This document shows, piece after piece, positions 51,612 to 59,602 of a DNA stretch of 64,000 nucleotides. Position 1 is the first letter of the stretch; each line of letters starts with the position of its first letter. Where the stretch lies: the NCBI RefSeq assembly GCF_044377145.1, contig NZ_JBILJQ010000012.1, positions 18,630 through 82,629 of the forward strand. Direction: 5' to 3'. The notes beneath the pieces were generated by a model. The model saw only the letters and a list, made by a program, of their open reading frames with translations, searched no databases and was not told the DNA's origin. The stretch comes from Aquimonas sp044377145 (lineage in GTDB: Bacteria; Pseudomonadota; Gammaproteobacteria; Xanthomonadales; Xanthomonadaceae). The position numbers and the translations under genes are program-made.

Positions 51612-52627
51612 TCGCTTCCCGCCTCCCAGCGTCGTGCCAGCGGCACCAGCACCCAAGCGCTGACACTGGAGGCTGCAATCACCCACAGCGGTAACAGCCA
51701 AAGCATGGCTTCATCTGATCCGGAACTGCCGATCCACTTGCCCAGCGCAGCCAGCCCAATCACGATCAGGCAGGCCGCGAGCGCCACCAGCGGCAGCGCC
51801 TCGCGCTTGCGCACCCAGGTGTCCGTGCTGACGACAGCCACCGCGGCAGCAAACAGCAGCAGCGCCCAGGCACTGACAGAGGTCCATTCCAGAATCGCCC
51901 AGCTGACCGCCAAGGTGCCGTAGCCCAGGCCGGTCAGCAGCAGCAGCTGACGCAGCCAGCGCGGCAACCAGGCGTGATCCGTAAACACGCGTCGAGCCTG
52001 CCATTCGGCCAGCCCCCACAGCAGCAGGTTGGGCAGCATCGCCAGACTCAAGCGCAGGGCCAGGCTGCTCTCAGCCAGATTCAAAGCGGCCCACAGCGGA
52101 TGCTGACTCGGCACCACGCCGCACAGCAGGGCGAGCGCGATGTTCACTACCAACAGCCACGTGGCGCTGACTGCTGCCCAGCGCGCCGCCAAGGCAAATG
52201 GCAAGCCCAGCACGGCCCAGAGCAGAAACAACTCGTAGACATCGGCACCAGTCTGGTAAGTCTGCCCGAACAGCGCGAACAGCCCGCCCACGCCCAAAAG
52301 AGCCAGCAGAAGAGCCGCGCGGCCAAGCAAGTCCGGCGCCGGCCGCCACAGCGCGAAACCGATGCACAGAGCGAACAGGCTCTGGAACAAAGCGATCCGA
52401 CCGGGCGGTGTCAGTGCCGACCAATTCGCAGCGATGAAGAAGATCGCGCCGGCGCCAATTGCAAGCGTGCCGCCGAGGCGCGCGAAATCGATCAGTGCGC
52501 TGCGCCATTCCTCGGCCGAGGGCCGCGCGTCCGCCAGTACCAACAGTCGCTCACAGGCGGCAGAATCAAGCTTCGCAAGGCGCGCGAGGTCATCGAGTTC
52601 GGATCGTGCGAGGCCATGGGCTGGCAT
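51608..52627 (-). CDS. DUF2157 multi-span membrane protein
   Basis: 339 residues. Soluble N-terminus of about 50 residues (LDSAACERLLVLADARPSAE), then about ten spans. The stretch GGTLAIGAGAIFFIAANW and the polar motif LFGQTYQTGADVYELFLLW within the membrane part are diagnostic of DUF2157. First gene of the operon with DUF4401 and GDYXXLXY, joined by ATGA overlaps. No promoter identified; the 272 bp to the divergent YjfB-like gene (52628-52899) hold no other gene. Confidence 0.88.
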   Translation of the reverse strand: MPAHGLARSELDDLARLAKLDSAACERLLVLADARPSAEEWRSALIDFARLGGTLAIGAGAIFFIAANWSALTPPGRIALFQSLFALCIGFALWRPAPDLLGRAALLLALLGVGGLFALFGQTYQTGADVYELFLLWAVLGLPFALAARWAAVSATWLLVVNIALALLCGVVPSQHPLWAALNLAESSLALRLSLAMLPNLLLWGLAEWQARRVFTDHAWLPRWLRQLLLLTGLGYGTLAVSWAILEWTSVSAWALLLFAAAVAVVSTDTWVRKREALPLVALAACLIVIGLAALGKWIGSSGSDEAMLWLLPLWVIAASSVSAWVLVPLARRWEAGSE

Positions 52628-52899
52628 GTGCGGGTTCGTAACGACGCGAATTGCGTGAAAGCGGAGTGTGTTCGCCGACCTCGGGGGGTGCAAGCGCGAG
52701 GCTCCGCCCGCAGTCGAGGAATTTGTCGGCGCGTGCGAACAGCCGCTGGGGACACGCGGGCTTGTCGGTCAACGAATACGGGCGGATCATCGCGAGTCAG
52801 CGCGAAACCCGCGAAAACCGGACGGCGCGCGCAATATCGAGCCAGCGGCTGTGAGATACATCCGCTCCGGACACCCAGCTTCGTTACAGGACAGCCGCC

Positions 52900-53103
52900 A
52901 TGGACAGTCTCAGCGCCAACATCGTCCAGATCGCCAGCACGAACTCTCAGAACAGCCTGCGAGTTGCGGTCGCGACGGCCGTCCTGAAAAAGGCGATGGA
53001 TATGGAAGGCAGCACCGCCCTGCAACTGCTCGCCGCGGTCCCACCCACCGCAGGCGGTGACGCACTCGAGATGCGCGGCACCCGACTCGACACGTTTGCC
53101 TGA
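52900..53103 (+). CDS. YjfB-like small protein (putative motility protein)
   Basis: 67 residues, MDSLSANIVQIASTNSQNSL then VATAVLKKAMDMEGSTALQL, matching the short YjfB family annotated as putative motility proteins (mainly by co-occurrence with flagella). AGGACAG lies upstream of the ATG. No sigma-28 type promoter is evident. Function unknown. The 185 bp after it (53104-53288) hold nothing clear. Confidence 0.75.
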   Translation: MDSLSANIVQIASTNSQNSLRVAVATAVLKKAMDMEGSTALQLLAAVPPTAGGDALEMRGTRLDTFA

Positions 53104-53288
53104 GCGCGCCGGCGGCGCCGAAGCCCCCGGGGCAGTGCTTCGCACTTGATCGAACGCTTCTGCGGTGTCTTTTCGCGGCTGTCAGCGTTGCTCCTCCTCG
53201 CCACAGCGCTGCTGTGACTCGTCGTCGCGCTTCGCCAGCCACGCAAAGCGACTCGCAGCGACTGTCCGCCAGGTACGAATCTCGACGC

Positions 53289-54053
53289 TTAGGGCGCGCC
53301 GGCTCGGGCCACGGCAAGCGGATACACCTCGCGGATCGTGCACTGCAGGCCCATATATGACGGCGCTTGTCGCGCCAGACCGGCGCGATCGGATGGCAGG
53401 ATGACCACCGCATCGCCGACGTTGCCGCAGATCAATCCGTTGTTGGCGCCTGAGCGGAAATCGATGTCCTGGAAGCGACCAAGTTCGTTGCAGGTGCTGT
53501 CGAGTTCAACCCGGTAGCGCGTGTTTCCGCCAGCCCCCCGGCCGGTGACCTCGATCACCAGGCCCTGCCCCACTTCCGACCACGACCGTACCCGCCGTGA
53601 TGCGAAGCAGAAATCTTCGCTGCCCTTGAAGCCCGCGGGCCGTCGCCGCTTCACTTCGACGGTATCGAGCTGCTGCAGCGCGCCCGCATCGCGCGCCAAG
53701 CGCGCAAACTCGCGCCCATCTGCCGGTGCCAGCGCGGCGATCGGGCACATGCCTTCGACACCCTCCACGCGAAGAAATGACCCTTCGCCGCAAACCCACC
53801 CATCACGGGCCAGCAGAGTCAGTTCCGCGGCTTCGGCGACTGCGGCGGGACACGCCTCGGCGAGCTCGATGCGATAGCGATGGCCGTGGCGGGTCGCCAC
53901 CGCCAGCTGCCAGGCGGAGGGCACATGGAAGCGTTCAACCAAACGCGCGTCGAGGCAATCCTCCGAGGGTGCGGCCGAGCGCTCGGTGGCCAGCGCGAGC
54001 CCTGAACCCAGGCTCAGCGCACCGATAGCGCAGATGACAAGACGGCTGCGCAT
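53289..54053 (-). CDS. Exported protein with two DUF6491-like repeats (paralog 2)
   Basis: 254 residues, signal peptide ending near ALATERSA. Two similar halves: about 30-130 (DCLDARLVERFHV, HRYRIELAEACP, GWVCGEG, CPIAALAP) and about 145-250 (DFCFASRRVRSW, TRYRVELDSTCNEL, GLICGNVGD, CTIREVYPL). Each half has the Cys-RxxV-YRIEL-Cys-CG-Cys order, which fits the DUF6491 family of xanthomonad secreted proteins. The conserved Cys suggest disulfides in the periplasm. It starts 3 bp after the stop of its paralog. Function unknown. Confidence 0.75.
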   Translation of the reverse strand: MRSRLVICAIGALSLGSGLALATERSAAPSEDCLDARLVERFHVPSAWQLAVATRHGHRYRIELAEACPAAVAEAAELTLLARDGWVCGEGSFLRVEGVEGMCPIAALAPADGREFARLARDAGALQQLDTVEVKRRRPAGFKGSEDFCFASRRVRSWSEVGQGLVIEVTGRGAGGNTRYRVELDSTCNELGRFQDIDFRSGANNGLICGNVGDAVVILPSDRAGLARQAPSYMGLQCTIREVYPLAVARAGAP

Positions 54054-54056
54054 CGC

Positions 54057-54857
54057 TCAGCTCCGCTTCAACGGATAGACCTCGCGAATCTGGCAGCCCG
54101 ATGCCTGCGTTGCCGGGACACTGTCGAGCATGCTGACCAGAGCCCCGGTCACCGGCCGCGCCTGCGCCACCACTTGATCGCCGGTGTGACCACAGATCAG
54201 GCCGTTGCCAACGCCCGAGCGAAGCACGATGTCCTCGGCTGCGCCAAGCTCGATGCAGCTCGACGCAAGCTCGATGCGATAGCGCGTGTTGCCGCCCGAG
54301 CGCAGCGGCGAGACGTCCACAACCAGGCCGTCACCGTCCTCATGCCAACCGCGCACGTGGCGGGAGGCAAAGCAGAAATCGGTGGTGCCGCGGAATCCGC
54401 GCGGGCGCCGTGCCACCACCTCAACCGGTGCAAGGGTGACTGCATCCCCTGCACTGCCGTTGCGACTGGCTTCGCGCGCAAGCCGAGCGAACTCGCGGCG
54501 ATCGACCGGCGCAAGCGCCGCGACGCTGCACACGGCGCTGCCAGCCGTATCGGCACCTGACACTTGGACTACCTCGTCGCCGGCCCCACAGGCCCAGCCA
54601 TCCGGCGCCAACAGTTGAATCTTCACATCGGGCTGGGTGACCGCCGGGCAGGCCTCGCCGAGTTCGATGCGAAAACGCTGGTCATCCTGCAAAGCGACCA
54701 CCAGTTGCCAAGGAGAGACGACATAGACTCGCTCGGCAATGCGGGCGTCCATGCAATCCGCCTGCGGCGCCGCTGATCGCTCGGACGCGAGTGCCAACGA
54801 GGACGAAGCTGCGGTGGCCGACACGATGGTTGCAAGCAAGAAATGCTGAAGCGTCAT
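54057..54857 (-). CDS. Exported protein with two DUF6491-like repeats (paralog 1)
   Basis: 266 residues from ATG 54857, signal peptide FLLATIVSATAASSSLALA. Same architecture as the next gene: DCMDARIAERVYVVS ... RFRIELGEACP ... GWACGAGDE in the first half, DFCFASRHVRGWHEDG ... TRYRIELASSCIEL ... GLICGHTGDQVV and CQIREVYPLKRS in the second. The two proteins are alike along their whole length, including the inter-repeat RRPxGFxG segment, so the gene pair arose by tandem duplication after the internal duplication. The 247 bp upstream hold no supported gene. Confidence 0.76.
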   Translation of the reverse strand: MTLQHFLLATIVSATAASSSLALASERSAAPQADCMDARIAERVYVVSPWQLVVALQDDQRFRIELGEACPAVTQPDVKIQLLAPDGWACGAGDEVVQVSGADTAGSAVCSVAALAPVDRREFARLAREASRNGSAGDAVTLAPVEVVARRPRGFRGTTDFCFASRHVRGWHEDGDGLVVDVSPLRSGGNTRYRIELASSCIELGAAEDIVLRSGVGNGLICGHTGDQVVAQARPVTGALVSMLDSVPATQASGCQIREVYPLKRS

Positions 54858-55104
54858 AGTCAAGCCCTGAACGAATGGCCGCACAGCCGGCGTCCGGAGT
54901 TTGCACAAGCATCGCCCCCTCCACCAGCCCCAACTTCTGGGCAGACAATAGCGGCGCTTCGGTGCCGTTCAGCTTGGATTTGTGCGCTAGCGACGCCCAC
55001 TTCGCTGAGCCTGAAAGGAGGCATGAGCCTTCTGAAGACCGGCTGCAAACCCAGTCTCTGCAATGATGCCGATTGCTGCGTTAGTGCGAGTCGGTCACCC
55101 CGGT

Positions 55105-55542
55105 TCAGCGTGCGCTGATCACCAGGCTGCCGAAGGCGATGCCGACGTCCCAGCCCTTCCCGGTGCCGCTCAGCGCCAGCGAAACCTCGCCCTTGGTCAC
55201 CACCTGGCCCTTGGCCGAACGCCCTGCACCGGCATGCGCCTCGGCGCTGGCGTAGGCGCCCAGCAGCTCGCCGATATCGTTTACGCCCGAGAACTCGCCG
55301 ACCCCGTTCTCGATCCGCGAGCGGCCGAACGAGATGCCGCCGCCGCGCGCTTCCAGGCGCACCCGCATCGATTGCCCGTTGTTGCAGCTGATCGTGCCGT
55401 TACCAGTCGAACGTTTGTAGAACACCGACCAGCTGGACAGATCGAAACGCATCTCGCAGTCGATCTCGCTGCCGTGTACGGCCGGCGCGGCGACGATGCC
55501 GAGCAGCAAGCTGAGGGCGGCGGCGGAACGAATGAATGGCAT
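55105..55542 (-). CDS. Small secreted protein of unknown function
   Basis: 145 residues from ATG 55542. Signal peptide AAALSLLLGIVAAPAVHG. The mature part has two Cys (EIDCEMRF and GTISCNNGQS), a Gly-rich core (ARGGGISFGRSRIENGVGEF) and ends GWDVGIAFGSLVISAR, suggesting a small beta-barrel or sandwich with one disulfide. I do not recognise the family. Divergent from the PagL-like gene across 244 bp that contain no other gene. Confidence 0.75.
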   Translation of the reverse strand: MPFIRSAAALSLLLGIVAAPAVHGSEIDCEMRFDLSSWSVFYKRSTGNGTISCNNGQSMRVRLEARGGGISFGRSRIENGVGEFSGVNDIGELLGAYASAEAHAGAGRSAKGQVVTKGEVSLALSGTGKGWDVGIAFGSLVISAR

Positions 55543-55786
55543 GGGCTCGGGCTCCTCGAAAAGAGCCGCCATTCTCGTCCGCGCACCCGCGGCGACGCCA
55601 GCCCACCTGCCCACGCAGTCGAGCGCGCGCGGCCGCATCACTGTCTGTCTGAGGCAACGGACTGATGCACGAAGTTGGATAGATGATCCCCACCGTGCTG
55701 CCTATGCTGGAAATCCCTAGCTCTGGCCTCCAGATAGCGGAACGGGCGCGAGTTGCCAATGGATGCGCCCCTCACACGGAAGACAA

Positions 55787-56305
55787 ATGAAGCGAAATCG
55801 CGCCTTGCTCCCCACCGCTCCGATCGCGGGAGCCCTCCTCGCGGCTCTGCTCGCATTGCCGCCGCTGCCCGGGCAGGCGGCGGAACTGAGCGAACCTGAA
55901 ACCTCGATCCAGCTGGGCATCAGCGATGTTCCGAAAACGCCGAACACGCAGTTCGCCCTGCTCACCCACCGCCGCCCGCAGGCCAGGCTGCCGCTTGGAC
56001 TCGACTTCGTCGCCGCGTCGCTGGGCAGCATCGCGGGACGCAGTGATTCCGAGCCCGGCAGCCGCGAGCGGGTCAACTTCGTTTCGCTGCAGCTCGGCTA
56101 TCAACTCGGCCGTTTCAGCCTCGCCTCCGGACTGGCCGCCGTCAGCCACACCACAGTCAGCCTCAGCAGCGGCTACCAGTTCCACAGCCACCTCGGCATC
56201 CGCCTGCGGCGCGCCGCCGAGCTTGGGCTTGGGCACCTGTCGAACGCCGGGCTGCGCTCACCCAACCGCGGCGAGAGCTACATCGCGATCGGCTTCCGCT
56301 TCTGA
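55787..56305 (+). CDS. PagL-like lipid A 3-O-deacylase / acyloxyacyl hydrolase
   Basis: 172 residues from ATG 55787, with GGAAG upstream. Signal peptide APIAGALLAALLALPPLPGQA, then an 8-strand beta-barrel pattern ending in Phe (IAIGFRF). The active-site stretch GHLSNAGLRSPNRGESY carries His and Ser two apart and a Glu 13 residues after the His, as in PagL (where the Glu is 14 after). So an outer-membrane enzyme that trims lipid A is likely. No pag or pmr genes are nearby. Confidence 0.8.
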   Translation: MKRNRALLPTAPIAGALLAALLALPPLPGQAAELSEPETSIQLGISDVPKTPNTQFALLTHRRPQARLPLGLDFVAASLGSIAGRSDSEPGSRERVNFVSLQLGYQLGRFSLASGLAAVSHTTVSLSSGYQFHSHLGIRLRRAAELGLGHLSNAGLRSPNRGESYIAIGFRF

Positions 56306-56386
56306 TGCGGGACACGTTGGCGCATGGGCTCAACGCACGCTGGACGCTCTGCTACGCTGCCGGTCACCACGACTACCTGCCCGCCG

Positions 56387-56761
56387 ATGAACAGCCCCAA
56401 GCAGCCCAACAACGCCGCCCTCGACCGCATCGTCGCCAATGCCCGCCGCGAAGCTGACCAGCGGGCCACCGGCTATCGCGAACGCGCACTGGGCATGTAC
56501 CCGTGGATCTGCGGCCGCTGCGCGCGCGAGTTCACCCGCGCCAACTTGAGCGAGTTGACGGTGCATCACCGCAATCACAACCACGACGACAATCCGGCCG
56601 ACGGCAGCAACTGGGAGCTGCTGTGCCTGTACTGCCACGACAACGAGCACTCGCGCTACGTCGACCACACGGGCGTCAGCGCTCAGGCGGCTGAGGAGCG
56701 TCAGGCCGCGGCGACCAGCAATCCGTTCGCCAATCTCAAATCACTGTTGAAACGCGACTGA
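56387..56761 (+). CDS. yajD: YajD-type HNH nuclease
   Basis: 124 residues from ATG 56387. Closely follows E. coli YajD: ALDRIVANARREADQ, YPWICGRCAREFTRANLSEL, then TVHHRNHNHDDNPADGSNWE and LLCLYCHDNEHSR with the HNH His residues and four zinc Cys. The physiological role is unknown. A -10-like TACGCT lies near 56353. Convergent with the next gene, 22 bp apart. Confidence 0.93.
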   Translation: MNSPKQPNNAALDRIVANARREADQRATGYRERALGMYPWICGRCAREFTRANLSELTVHHRNHNHDDNPADGSNWELLCLYCHDNEHSRYVDHTGVSAQAAEERQAAATSNPFANLKSLLKRD

Positions 56762-56783
56762 ACATTCGCGTCAGATCGCCAGA

Positions 56784-57512
56784 TCAGATGCGCTCGCCGA
56801 ACGGCAAGTAGCGCCACTGCCCTTCCGGCATCTTCGCCAGCGGCACCCGTCCGATCCGGATCCGTCGGGCCGAGACCAGCTTCAGCCCAACCTGCTCGCA
56901 CATCGACGCCAGCTGGCCGTCGCGCACACCCTTGATCGCGAAGCGCAGCCGGGTTTCGTTCTGCCAACTCACCTTGCAGGGCGGCAGCACGCGCCCGTCG
57001 AAGCTGACGCCATGACCAAGCTTGTGCAGGCCATACATGGCGATGCTGCCGCTGACCTCGACGATGAATTCCTGCTCGATGCGGTTGCCCTCTTCGCGCA
57101 TCCGATGAACCAGGCGCCCGTCCTGGGTTAGCATCTGCAGACCACTCGCGCGGCTCTCCAGCGGCAGCACCGGTGTCAATCGGCCCAGATGCCGGCGCAG
57201 ATGACGCACTTCGCTGGGATCCTCAGCCCAGCGCGACTCGGCGGTGACCAGACCCAGTGCACCGGCGACGCTCTCGGTGGCAAAGGTCGACATGCCCGCC
57301 GGCTTGTGCAGCAGCAGCGTCGCCGGCTCCACCGGCACGGCCTCAGCCTCGGGGTTCAGCTCAACCCGTTGATCGGTGATCGGAAACTCCGGCCGGTCGA
57401 TGACCTCGCCATCCACCGTGACCTGCCCGCCTTCGACATAGCGCTCGGCCTGCGCACGCGAGCAGCCGGTAAGCTCGATGACGCGTTTGGACAGACGGAC
57501 AGGCTCGGACAT
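56784..57512 (-). CDS. RsuA/RluF-like pseudouridine synthase homolog with altered active site
   Basis: 242 residues. S4 domain (SKRVIELTGCSRAQAERYVE) and the RsuA-type fold (LLLHKPAGMSTFA, FIVEVSGSIAMYGLHKLGHG, RRIRIGRVPLAKMPEGQWRY). Where active enzymes have GRLDxxSxGL this protein has PLESRASGLQMLT, so the catalytic Asp is Glu. The usual NRQIRRM is DGQLASM. It probably still binds RNA but may not isomerise uridine. The frame is open and length normal, so it is retained, not decaying. An RluF-type ancestor is likely. Confidence 0.85.
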   Translation of the reverse strand: MSEPVRLSKRVIELTGCSRAQAERYVEGGQVTVDGEVIDRPEFPITDQRVELNPEAEAVPVEPATLLLHKPAGMSTFATESVAGALGLVTAESRWAEDPSEVRHLRRHLGRLTPVLPLESRASGLQMLTQDGRLVHRMREEGNRIEQEFIVEVSGSIAMYGLHKLGHGVSFDGRVLPPCKVSWQNETRLRFAIKGVRDGQLASMCEQVGLKLVSARRIRIGRVPLAKMPEGQWRYLPFGERI

Positions 57513-57580
57513 CAGGGCTTCGCTGCGGACGGGGCCGCGCAGTGTAAGCCTTGGCGCGCATTGCCGAGCTCGGAGGTGTC

Positions 57581-58174
57581 TCAGCGCATCTGCTGCCAGC
57601 GGTAGAAGCGGGTGTCGGCCAAGGCCAGCAGCTCAAGGTCCTCAGGGGTGTCGCCATAGGCGAATACCGATCGGTATTCGGACAGCCGGTAGCGCTCGCG
57701 CACCCGCCGCGCCTTCTCCGCAGCAACGCACTGCGCGCCTTCGAAACGGCCGCTCAGGCGATCGGCGCGCGCCTCAAGCCGCGAACACAGCAGCTCCAGA
57801 CCCTGCGATTCACACCAGGGCCGCAGGTACACATCCCAGCCGCCGGACACCACCACCACGCGATCACCGCGCGCACGGTGCCATTGCAGGCGCTGCATGC
57901 CCTGCTCCAGCAGCACGCCAGGCAGGTAGTCCCGCGCGAAGGCCTGACCGAGCGCCTGATAGCGCTGCGCCGGCATGCCGGAAAAACCGACTCGGGCTAT
58001 CGCCTCGCGAATGCGCACGCCGGAGAGCCAGCCGCGCCGATAGGCGAAAACCAGCGGCGCCAGCGTGCACTGGCCGAACAGCAGACGGGCGGGCGGCACC
58101 GCAAAGCGGACGAAGGCCGGCAGGGTTTCGCAGGTGGTTAGGGTGCCGTCGAAGTCGAACAGGGCGAGATGCAT
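57581..58174 (-). CDS. HAD-family IB phosphatase
   Basis: 197 residues from ATG 58174. Motif I LFDFDGTLTTCET (nucleophile and acid Asp), motif II VVVVSGGWDVYLRPW (Ser), motif III Lys in AEKARRVRERY, motif IV YGDTPEDLELL. The SerB-like helical cap lies between motifs I and II. Substrate unknown: a phosphoserine-like or lysophospholipid phosphate are usual for the group. Stands 68 bp upstream (in transcript order) of the pseudouridine synthase gene end; both on the same strand in tandem. Confidence 0.88.
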   Translation of the reverse strand: MHLALFDFDGTLTTCETLPAFVRFAVPPARLLFGQCTLAPLVFAYRRGWLSGVRIREAIARVGFSGMPAQRYQALGQAFARDYLPGVLLEQGMQRLQWHRARGDRVVVVSGGWDVYLRPWCESQGLELLCSRLEARADRLSGRFEGAQCVAAEKARRVRERYRLSEYRSVFAYGDTPEDLELLALADTRFYRWQQMR

Positions 58175-58280
58175 GCGCGCGATGGTAGTGGCTGAAGCAC
58201 GTTCGCGAACACACAGTCGGGCGCGCGCCACGCCGATTGACCAGCGTGTGGACGCGCGCCCGACCTCAGATCAGCAGCCC

Positions 58281-58643
58281 TCAGCGGGAGCCGCTACGAC
58301 CGGCCAGCGACGAAAGCAGAATCAAAGCTGCGCCGGTGGCGGCTGCCATCCCCATCGACTGCAGCGGGCGTTCGCGGATGTAGGCCGCGCATTCATCGCG
58401 GAATCCGGAGGCGCGCGCACTGACCTCATGCGCGCCGGACTTGGCCATCGTCTCGACCTTGGCCGCTACTTCGTGGATAGCAGGGCCGACATGCTCGCGA
58501 GCACTCTCGACGTCATCGACCAGGGCGTCGATCGCCTTTCGCGAACCGCTGTCGAAGCCATCGAGCTTGCGGCCGGAGCTGCCGGCAGCGCCGTCACGGA
58601 GCGCGTCGGACGGGTTGAGCGGGGTGGTGGGTGCCTGGGTCAT
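58281..58643 (-). CDS. DUF883/ElaB-like membrane-anchored protein
   Basis: 120 residues from ATG 58643, preceded by AAGGAAG. A long amphipathic helix (KAIDALVDDVESAREHVGPA, ETMAKSGAHEVSARASGF) ends in YIRERPLQSMGMAAATGAAL and a C-terminal membrane anchor, as in DUF883/ElaB/YqjD proteins, which tether to the inner membrane and bind ribosomes in stationary phase. Divergent from the PRC-barrel gene, another stress-type family. Confidence 0.85.
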   Translation of the reverse strand: MTQAPTTPLNPSDALRDGAAGSSGRKLDGFDSGSRKAIDALVDDVESAREHVGPAIHEVAAKVETMAKSGAHEVSARASGFRDECAAYIRERPLQSMGMAAATGAALILLSSLAGRSGSR

Positions 58644-58964
58644 TGGACTTCCTTGGGTGGGAGAAGGTGCCGTCGGGATGCACCGGGGTGCCCGCTGACA
58701 AGGGGGGATCAGACGGACCCGACGGCAGGTGATGAGCTTGGGGCCAGCGCTGATGCTTGTCAGTGCGAAAGCGAACATTCACCTACCGAATCGAATTCGT
58801 GTTGGGCCAGTGCGTCGTCTGATTGACGCAGCAGAGTCCACACACGATGAGGCTGGGTGCCCCGCCGCACAGACCGGATACGTTCCGGTCGCACATGATC
58901 CGGTCCATCAACCGCCACGCGCCGGCACCGATCCGTTGCTCGCGCCCCACCCGAGGAGTGTCCA
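58644..58964. promoter_or_regulatory. Divergent intergenic region with two palindromes
   Basis: 321 bp without a gene between the DUF883 and PRC-barrel genes. It holds GACCGGA-TACGT-TCCGGTC (58872-58890) and TGCGTC-N8-GACGCA (58813-58832), both possible operator or hairpin sites on the PRC-barrel side. GC is lower than in the flanking genes around 58780-58800. No consensus -35/-10 pair is certain. Confidence 0.35.
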
Positions 58965-59408
58965 ATGAACTACGAACAGCGCGATCCGTATGGCATCTAC
59001 AAGAACAAAGCCGTATTCACCAGCGGGCCCAGCACGGTGCACGGGCCCGGCCCACAAGTGATGGGAGCCAACACCCTGATCGGCAACAACGTCTACAACA
59101 GCAAGGCTGAGAGCATCGGCGACATCAAGGAAATCATGCTCGACATGCGTAGTGGCCATGTCAGCTATGCGGTGCTGTCGTTCGGCGGCTTTCTTGGCAT
59201 GGGCGAGAAGCTCTTCGCGGTGCCGTGGGCGGCTTTGAAGCTCGATACCGAGAACAAGCGCTTCACCCTTGACGTAGACCGCGCCAAGCTCGAAGCCGCG
59301 CCGGGCTTCGACAAGAACCACTGGCCCGACATGGCCGACAGCGCCTGGGAACAGGGCATCCATTCCTACTACGGCACCCGCTACAACGGCGACAACCGCC
59401 CCAACTGA
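58965..59408 (+). CDS. PRC-barrel domain protein
   Basis: 147 residues, with GAGGAGTGTCCA before the ATG. The PRC-barrel is residues about 35-110: NTLIGNNVYNSKAESIGDIK, EIMLDMRSGHVSYAVLSFGG and GEKLFAVPWAALKLD. A C-terminal extension PGFDKNHWPDMADSAW is usual in stress-related PRC-barrel proteins. Function unknown; often induced by osmotic or general stress. The 194 bp after it (59409-59602) include a -10-like TACACT near 59570 for the next gene. Confidence 0.88.
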   Translation: MNYEQRDPYGIYKNKAVFTSGPSTVHGPGPQVMGANTLIGNNVYNSKAESIGDIKEIMLDMRSGHVSYAVLSFGGFLGMGEKLFAVPWAALKLDTENKRFTLDVDRAKLEAAPGFDKNHWPDMADSAWEQGIHSYYGTRYNGDNRPN

Positions 59409-59602
59409 TCCACAGTCCCCCGGAGCCGCCCGGATCTTTCCCCGCATGGATGCAGGGCTGGATCTGGGCTGCTTTTGTGTGCGGACGCAAACGCCACGCC
59501 GCCGGCGCCGACGCGTTTCCGTGCGTTCGCGCTCGGCGAGGATTGCGGTGTCGATGCGTGCCGGCGCTACACTGCCGCAGTGCCCGCACTCCGGAAGTCC
59601 TC

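Noticed and set aside
55023..55118. 31-codon plus-strand ORF with four Cys and AAAGGAGG directly before the ATG
   Set aside because: The Shine-Dalgarno sequence is only one base from the ATG, too close to work well, and the ORF overlaps the end of the real minus-strand gene. Not supported without expression or conservation.
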